This document shows positions 57,105 to 64,000 of a stretch of DNA of 64,000 nucleotides, piece after piece. The translations under genes were made by a program, and so were the position numbers. Origin of the DNA: Choristoneura fumiferana. Taxonomy: Eukaryota; Arthropoda; Insecta; Lepidoptera; Tortricidae. The stretch's first letter is position 1, and the number at the start of each line of letters is the position of its first letter. The DNA lies in NCBI RefSeq assembly GCF_025370935.1, contig NC_133485.1, positions 1,915,716-1,979,715 on the forward strand, written 5' to 3'. The notes beneath the pieces were generated by a model that worked only from the letters and a program-made list of their open reading frames with translations, was not told the origin of the DNA and ran no database searches.

Positions 57105-57350
57105 AAGCTGGCGGGACGCTAGTCTGGTCGCCCTGTTGTGTACGCGCGTGTCGCGCTGGCTGCTGGCGGGCGGCGGGTGGCTGCGGGCGGTGGTGCTGGG
57201 CGTGGGCCGCGTGCGTGTCGCAGGGCGCGCGTTGGAACAAAAGACGGTCGCAATGCCGGCCAGCGGCCTGCAAGGTTGTATGAAATCTCTTTGCAGGCCG
57301 CTAGAGTGACCGCGCGCAGGCTTCGAGTCACAGCGCCTGCAGCGCGATAC
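57105..57350. other. CpG- and GC-rich island
   Basis: A sharp rise in GC and CpG with GGCGGGCGGCGGGTGG and GCGCGCG words within AT-rich DNA. Both strands have open frames (57138-57371 plus; 57066-57374 and 57119-57331 minus), an expected by-product of high GC. It may be a promoter/first exon or a foreign repeat. TCTCTTTGCAG at about 57286-57296 could be a splice acceptor. No protein family is recognised. Confidence 0.5.
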
Positions 57351-57429
57351 TTCTCGGCCTATTATTTGTAGCACAACGTCAATATTTCATGTCATGTTTG
57401 AGAAAAAACAATTTACCCGACCCGACAAC

Positions 57430-57625
57430 CTGGTGCCTCAAGATTAGGAGAGCCGACCCACTTAGAGTGGGATGGAGCAAAGAAGAAGAAGTATATAAGA
57501 AGGCGCAAACGAGCATGCGGGTCATGATGGAAGCAATCACCGCCGCCCATGGACACCTGCCAATACGAGGGGTATCACAGGTGCGTTGCCGGCCCTTTGA
57601 GAGATTGATAGGCTCGTACGATTGA
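57430..57625 (+). other. Moderately GC-rich segment, probable repeat
   Basis: The open frame 57389-57625 contains ADPLRVGWSKEEEVYKKAQ and ITAAHGHLPIRG. ACCGCCGCCCATGGACAC resembles a Lepidoptera interspersed repeat. Coding is possible but not supported by splice signals. Confidence 0.3.
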
Positions 57626-57984
57626 TAGGTTTAATTGATATATGACGCTTTTTCATCCCCTTTGTATCTCACAACTAAAACATCAACCCGTCCCAAACCA
57701 TAGGTCATGTAATTTAAGCTACCAAAGAGGTCGATTGCTACGTAAAATATTTTTATTAAATCCGTAAACGTTCTATGAAAATGTTGCCTCATTTCTGTGC
57801 AAGTCTGTGGTTTGTTTAATACCCTATTATTATTTATTCACTTTGGCAACACTGGCGGGAATTCGAAACAGTCAGTTCAATTTTAATTGAGATTCCGACC
57901 TCTCACAAATATGTTAATAAATTTTGCATTTAAATTCGCCATCGACGTGCACTATTAATTTTCAGATTTTGGTGCTTTGTGTAA

Positions 57985-58110
57985 AATAATTACAATACAA
58001 TACAATACAATTACTCTTTATTGTACACCAGAAATAGTAAGCGATACAGAAAACAGGTACACAGAGAAAATAACAAGGTAAGCAATAGGCGACCTTATCG
58101 CTTAATTACG
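57985..58110 (-). mobile_element. LINE 3' end, family G
   Basis: TACTCTTTATTGTACACCAG and AATAGTAAGCGATACAGAAA then AGGCGACCTTATCGCTTAA match 9815-9975. Confidence 0.6.
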
Positions 58111-58149
58111 TTGCAGGCTATTACGTAATTTTATTAATTTTAAAAATCT

Positions 58150-58285
58150 TAACTCTGTAATACGCATTCCATTAAGTACTGGACACAGGTCTTCTTTAAG
58201 ACTGGAAAAGTTTGAGCTGTAAGTTCCCACGCCAGCCTAGTGTGGATTGGAAACTACAAACAAGGCATGGATTTGCTATGAAATA
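58150..58285 (-). mobile_element. Degenerate SINE-A
   Basis: Recognisable only by diverged motifs such as ACTGGACACAGGTCTTCT and AAGTTCCCACGCCAGCC. Confidence 0.5.
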
Positions 58286-58369
58286 TGGAGTGTGATTTTT
58301 TTTTACTTTTTTGTGCATTTAAGTATATGAAGTTGATTTTTTTGTTATATATATATATATATGTACTTT

Positions 58370-58770
58370 TTAGGCTTCCGTAGCCAAAATGGCAAAAACC
58401 CTTATAGTTTCGCCATGTCTGTCTGTCTGTCCGTCCGTCCGCGGTTTTGCTCAGGGACTATCAATGCTAGAAAGCTGTAATTTTGCAGGAATATAATAAT
58501 ATATAAACTATGCCGACCAAATGGTACAATAAAAAATACAAAAAAAATTTTTTTTAGAGTACCTCCCATAGACGTAAAGTGATCACTAGTATTGAATTAA
58601 TTATTAGTAGTTTAAGAGTAAATGGCAGCCTAAGGTATAAAGTATACCTAAACTTGGAATATTCCGTACAAAATACGAAATCCTTAGAAAAATATTACTG
58701 ATTTTTTTTGTAATAGCTACCGAACCCTATTTCGGGCGTGTCCGACACGCTCTTGGCCAGTTTTCTTTTT
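58370..58770. mobile_element. LINE 3' region with GTCT/GTCC repeats
   Basis: GCTTCCGTAGCCAAAATGGC, then CATGTCTGTCTGTCTGTCCG, to CCCTATTTCGGGCGTGTCCG at the right. A common arthropod repeat. The adjoining minus-strand frame 58717-58941 (CMGEESPLIQSCN) may be LINE-derived; family uncertain. Confidence 0.45.
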
Positions 58771-59229
58771 TATACGTTTTACTACTTTTTTACTTATGTT
58801 ACAGGACTGAATAAGCGGCGATTCTTCTCCCATACATGTCATACCAATCGTATCGCACCATAGCATTTCCAAATCATATACTCTCGAATACATCCATTGA
58901 AAACTTTCATGAATCGCCGAGATATATGACGGAAACGTCAAAATAAGAAAATTGAGCGAAAACGCTCACAATAATGGGCGATAGCGAGCTTTGAGAGCAA
59001 ATCGTCCGGCGCGTAATAATTCAATTCACAAATCATGGGAAAAGCGCAATTTTTCCTTTAACGCACAGTGGCTTTTGTAAAGCCTATGGTGGTTATGGGG
59101 TTCAAGAAACTGGGCGTTGATTTTTGAAATACGGCACAAAATTATTTAAAAAAAACCTCTTTGTCTGTGGCGACAACTATGTTTTGTACATCCCACTAAT
59201 ATAAGGTACAGTCCAGTTCATACACTTAG

Positions 59230-59425
59230 CAAAAATTGTATCAAAAATATCTGAACTCGCTTCTACGCCGTTAACAATAGAGTCGTGTACAAACAGCGAC
59301 AAAGGCGAAAGTTTGGGTGTGTGTGTGCATGTGTAGGTATGTGTGTTTTGTGTGCGTGTGTGATATGTATGTTTGTTACTTCTTCACCGTTGGACGATGG
59401 CATGAAAATTAGAATAGTGTTAGTA
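59230..59425 (-). mobile_element. LINE 3' end, reverse
   Basis: GTGTGTGTGCATGTG then GTTTGTTACTTCTTCACCGT is the complement of the AAGAAGTAACAAAC type tail seen at 13612-14035. Confidence 0.5.
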
Positions 59426-60421
59426 AACACATAAGCAATTTTTTTTTATATGTTTCTCATAGAACAGTATATTTATACATTAACGTAACTAAATAATAAC
59501 GCGTTTTGGGGATGAATAATTTATGCTTGGTCTCATCTCGGGGAAAATGCGTGTTTTGAGTTTGAGTTCGAGCTCTGCTCGGTCAACCAGGGAATAATAT
59601 TAGTAGTACTACCCCGCCACTTATGTACGGTCTTATACTTACATATCATAGCCTATATACGTACTGCCACATCTATACCATTGAATTGCGTATAATAATA
59701 CTTACATATAATAATATAATTTACACCTTATAAAATTAAACGTCGTATAATTTATGTTCGTTCTTTTTTGAGCCCCATGGCCAGACAGAAAACCCAACAG
59801 TGCACCCCCCCCTCCCCATTATAACTATACACATACTTGTCATTCCCCATTGAAAGAGGGGCGTTATTTATTCGCGGGAGTAGTTTTGTCAATCCATCTG
59901 TATTTGTCAATTTCAATGGAAGTGTAATTGTGGGGTTTCAAAGTATATTTCATAGTAATAGGTATGTTTTGGGGGTTTCGGAGGCTATTCGTTTGAGTTT
60001 TACATGTTTTTATTTTTAGAAAATTCCTGACTAGTCTTTGTGTATCTCCAATTAATTTTTTTTTTGACGGTAGAAGCATTTTACAGTACTGAACATAGAT
60101 TATCCTAGTTAAGATTGTTTAGACTTATTTACTTATTTAGGTGCTTACCTACTTAAGGGATCGCATACATATTCGTATAAAAAAAACATATTTTTTAAGT
60201 ACTTTAATTTACTTTGTTAGCTTTCGTAGTAAAGATAATTGTTATTTAATATTTTGTTTTTAAAAATGACTTTCTGCCAAGTTTCTTGCGGCGCATGCTT
60301 CTTGACAATGATGGAATTTTATTTCCGAAAGCACTGGTTGTGTAAAAATTTACATGTAAAACAGCCCTTTTCGGTGTACTTACAGAATACATGTTTTAAT
60401 TTTGATTCTGATTGACTGACT

Positions 60422-60816
60422 AAGGTACTCGTCTCACCGCCAGCGAGGAAACGATTGGCTATCGACTATTTTCTCGCTCAAGAAACGAACAAAAGATATA
60501 AGATCCTGTGTGAGTAAAAGAGACACATATATTAATAGTTGATCGCTGGCTGTTCACACTGTCGGCGAGAACTCGCTCTTACATCTTTTGTCGCAGCGAC
60601 AAGAGCTATAAAACTTGCTGAGCTATCTCAGCAATGTCAGCTTGGCGGCCGCCCCGCACGAGCGAGTCGAGTGGAGCGAGTAATCGCCCGTCGCACGCGA
60701 ACACTCGCTTACAGCCGAGCGACAAAACTACACTCGCTTCTCGCTGCTCGCCCACTCGTTTCTAGTTACTCGCTCTACTCGTTTCTCGCTCATCGTCGGC
60801 GGTGGGACAAGTGCCT
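60422..60816. mobile_element. MITE family with CACCGCC ends, copy 2
   Basis: AAGGTACTCGTCTCACCGCC and GGCGGTGGGACAAGTGCCTT are the ends. The AACGATTGGCTATCGACTAT and TTAATAGTTGATCGCTGGC stretches match 34144-34523, but the flanks do not. Confidence 0.7.
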
Positions 60817-61724
60817 TATGCCAAGATAGTAGAAGCGTAGCACGTCTACGAATTAGGCAGTCCCTCGTAGCAAAAGCCTACGCCGCTACGTTCGTAGAAC
60901 GAGTTACGTCCGAAACTAATTAAGTCCATAGACTGAAAATCCCGACCCAAAATGCGGATTTTTTTATAGAGGACGTTAAAATGACGTTAATCTGTATAAT
61001 GTAAATGTTTTGTCGTATTGGTAGTCGAAACGAAAGCGCTAAGAAACGCTCTATGATATTTTTTTCGACTGTTACAGAATCGTAGGTCGAAAGGTTGTAT
61101 ATTTTTAATCTACAGTTTTTTTTGTCCAAACGCAGATAAAAGACATTTGCATTATTTCAATGAACAAACCTAATACAACGCATTAAAACTGTTCGTTTGT
61201 AGCGCGATTTTCTTGCGTATCACGTTTGTACCGACACAAACGCGCGACGACGGCGCGTTTACAAAACGCGGTGTGCAATAGCCCTTACATCACCAAAGCT
61301 GTTACCAACAGATGATTGACCATACGGGCCTCAATCACATTCATATTGCATAATACAAGAATACAAACGTCATACATACTCTCATACAACCCAATTCCAA
61401 CCTTAATATTTTCTTCAGACGATGGCTCATTACTGCATGAGAAAACCTTTAGCACAAATATCCCATACCGCTAAGTTACGCCATTTTCTACTTTATTGTG
61501 TTAGGGTGAGTGTTTGAAGAAATGCATAAGTAAGTTGGTACGGAGGATGGTGTGATTCAAGAGTACACGTGAATTTATTATAAGGCCTGTTACTTTAGTG
61601 CCTATTTCTTTGCCTTGTTCTTTACTAATAGAAATACAAGAGCGTGGTAAGGTATAGACATCATCATCAACATCATCATTTTGAAATTTCCGTACTTCGA
61701 TGGTACCTAAAACTAGGGTTATAT

Positions 61725-61955
61725 TTCATACTAGCTTTTGCCCGCGGCTCCGCCCGCGTGGATTTCGGTTATCGCGCGCTCTTCCTTCGGGAACTATGCA
61801 TTTTTCCAATGTCACTCTCTGGCCCATAAACTATCTCTATGCCAAAAATTACGTCGATCCGTGGCTCCGTTTTGACGTGAAAGACGGACAAACATACACA
61901 CAAACATACAAACAAACACACTTTCGCATTTATAATATTAGTATGGAAGTATGGA
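61725..61955 (+). mobile_element. LINE 3' end
   Basis: ACTAGCTTTTGCCCGCGGCT, CGTGGATTTCGGTTATCGCG and ACGTGAAAGACGGACAAACA, ending TTATAATATTAGTATGGA. A standard arthropod LINE tail type. Confidence 0.6.
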
Positions 61956-63122
61956 TGTTTGTCCAGTTCTATATAGCTATAGCGTTATAAGGTCAATTGG
62001 CTATGACAAATTTGTCAAATTAGATATTAAATTAATTCGTCTGCACTGACGCTAGATATTAGAAATGCAATAGTAACTCTATCTATGCTTATATATATTA
62101 TAAGTACGTAAGTATATGCCTAGTTCGCATTGGATAGCAATAAACAAATTTTCACAGACAAAAAGACAACAAAAGGACAAAATAAAACAAAAAGGAAACT
62201 TCTGGATGTTATTTTTAACGAAATAGGGTGGCAAACGAGCCATTAGTTACTTGATGATAAATGAACACCTGCAACATCAAAGGTTTACAGATGTGCTTCA
62301 CTTCAGAACCAAAATGGAACTCACGTGCCTGTAATGTCACTGGCTGTCTTACTTTCAATACCGGCAAGCACTGCTGCTTAGCGCCAGGCAATGTTTGCAT
62401 CTCAAGCAGTTTACCTATTGACGTCACAAACTTTATCATAAAGGTGAACTTCTGGACACGTCGCGTCCAAACAGCGTGAAACGTTAATGAGTGCCCAAGT
62501 TCCAAACTAACGTACACCAATATTTGACTACCGCATGTTAACAGAGGTGGCATATTATATTAACAGTGACTGAACTTGGCAATTTATTACAAAACCTGCA
62601 AATAGACCTACACTAAAAAGCGCCGAAAGTTTTACGAACACTTCCCATTCCATCATCCACTACTCCTTCGCCGCTAACTATTTTTAAAACTCTTGAATAA
62701 AACGCGCAATGTAAAGCGTTGTTGGTGAAAGTGTAGGGTAACAATGATTCGTTTGTTGTCTCGGGATAAAGGTTAGCTCATACTTGCGCGAAGTTTGGAC
62801 GGGCTGTCGACTGCAACGCCCCAAGACGCGGTGCAACGCAGCTAGACACATTTTTGCAATATAAGACAAAAGATGAGTTATGCTGCACTTTCAGTCGCCT
62901 TGAGTGCTGTTTAAAAGGTTATGAATGTTTTTTTCTGTGGAAATGGGATTTAGAGGATGGTAAATACATTGTATAAAGATCGATGAGTTGAAGTTATTTC
63001 AAAAGTGATACAACGTTCAAAGAAAGAAAGGTAAGGTTTTTTTATTTAATTGTTTTTTTTAATTTTTTTTATAATAAAAGTTGTGTTAAATTTTAAATAT
63101 TACAAAATTAGTAAAAAATGAG

Positions 63123-63262
63123 CGACAAGCTAGCAACCTGTCACTATTGTACCGTTTTTGTCAAACTTAAAATCTAAAATTGCTAAAAGTGGCTCCGAAG
63201 CAGTAACGTTTCGTGTGCTCTGCCTGCCCCATTTGGGAATACAGGCGTGATGTTTGTGTGTG
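63123..63262 (-). mobile_element. SINE-like repeat, family E
   Basis: Complement of 33368-33500: CGACAAGCTAGCAACCTGTC, CTGTTTTTGTC-type body and GTGCTCTGCCTGCCCCATTT. Reading frames here are spurious. Confidence 0.65.
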
Positions 63263-64000
63263 TAGCGGAAAATTACAGCTTCAATTTCATGTTTAAGAGA
63301 AATCCAGTTTCTATTTAAACAAACACACTGTTTATAAGCTAAACGAAAGCTAAAATGTCGTCTTCCCATTCACCATAACTTACATAGATATGTTGATGTC
63401 ATAAGCAAAAATTTGCCAACTGATCGGAAATTGGATTAGAGTTGTATTTTTGCAACATTACTTCAAATACCTTCTAAGCGGTATTTCAGCTGATGCAATT
63501 TAAAAATCGGTGATTAATGAACACTTCCTCTTAAAAAAAGTGAAATATTACAAACTCTTACTAGATAATTATAACCTCACTTAAAGATCCAAAAACAAAA
63601 AAAAACTGCAAAACAAACCTTCCTCCCGTAAAATAAACCTGCGCCATAATTCACATTTGCTTTCGAATCCGTAGATTACGACTATATATAAATTAAACTA
63701 ACGGACAACCTTTTTATTGTTCCCATTACCGTCCCACATAATTTATGGTCGCACTAGTTACTTTCCGCTATCGTTTGTTTTTGCGTGTTTTTACTTACGT
63801 TGCTGCCAACATAGTAAGGAAAAATTATCTTTATTGACAAGACGTAAAGGGTTTTAAGGGCGCAAAATTATGGTGGTTTTGGATAATGTTTATTTCGATT
63901 CTTGTTCTTACAGCTTTTTATCTTACTTTCTTGGATTATGGTGAAATGAACTCTATGTTAATATAGAAAGGGCTTTTGCTTAGTGCATTGCTTACGTGGT

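Larger units (their letters stand above)
60817..64000. other. Intergenic stretch at the right end
   Basis: Contains a MITE-like arm near 61190-61290 (GTTTGTACCGACACAAACGC), LINE tail 61725-61955, a probable repeat at 62215-62560 (ORF without domain, ending in CTCGTTTGCCACCC-type sequence on the minus strand), family E SINE and AT-rich unique DNA to the end. No gene supported. Confidence 0.45.

Noticed and set aside
57066..57374. Arg/Ala-rich proteins on both strands
   Set aside because: High GC removes stop codons in all frames; three overlapping frames on two strands are a composition effect.
62215..62553. 112-codon minus-strand frame
   Set aside because: Its end resembles a common Lepidoptera repeat (CTCGTTTGCCACCC), and no domain or splice signal was found.

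Overview
The window is eukaryotic, AT-rich, non-coding-dominated nuclear DNA, and its repeat content points to a moth or butterfly (Lepidoptera). It carries tRNA-headed SINEs ending in GAT-type tails, RTE-like LINE tails that finish in GATGATGATG, many hairpin MITEs, and one insect-type Ty1/copia element. The species cannot be named from what is here. There is no rRNA, no convincing tRNA gene, no CRISPR array, and no host gene that can be traced through several exons.

Layout. Bases 1-15229 (block A) and 37776-53706 (block B) are two direct, near-identical copies of one segment. They differ by scattered substitutions, microsatellite lengths and at least seven larger indels. Several of these indels are clean transposon insertions with target-site duplications in only one copy. 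Block A ends at an intact Ty1/copia retrotransposon (15228-19410, minus strand, 1294-codon gag-pol, identical 90-bp terminal repeats). Beyond the element the two blocks are no longer homologous. A run of exactly 100 N (20088-20187) lies between the blocks. The simplest reading is an unpurged second haplotype in the assembly, but a real segmental duplication cannot be excluded from sequence alone.

Between the blocks (19411-37775) lies a repeat patchwork: LINE tails, SINEs, hairpin MITEs, a LINE C-terminal fragment, an ORF1-like fragment, and a three-level nested SINE/SINE/LINE insertion at 36727-37341. After block B (53707-64000) are more LINE tails, a MITE related to one at 34144-34523, a short CpG- and GC-rich island at 57105-57350, and one exon-like open frame on the minus strand at 56275-56473.

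Possible host coding is limited to very short pieces. A 49-codon ORF with an in-frame upstream stop (13201-13350, and 51503-51652 in block B) and a 23-codon ATG segment ending at a consensus-like splice donor (9167-9235, and 47011-47079) are the best candidates, because both are preserved in both copies. No prokaryote-like system or gene cluster is present. The features with most biological interest are the duplicated block, its copy-specific transposon insertions, and the copia element sitting exactly at the break.
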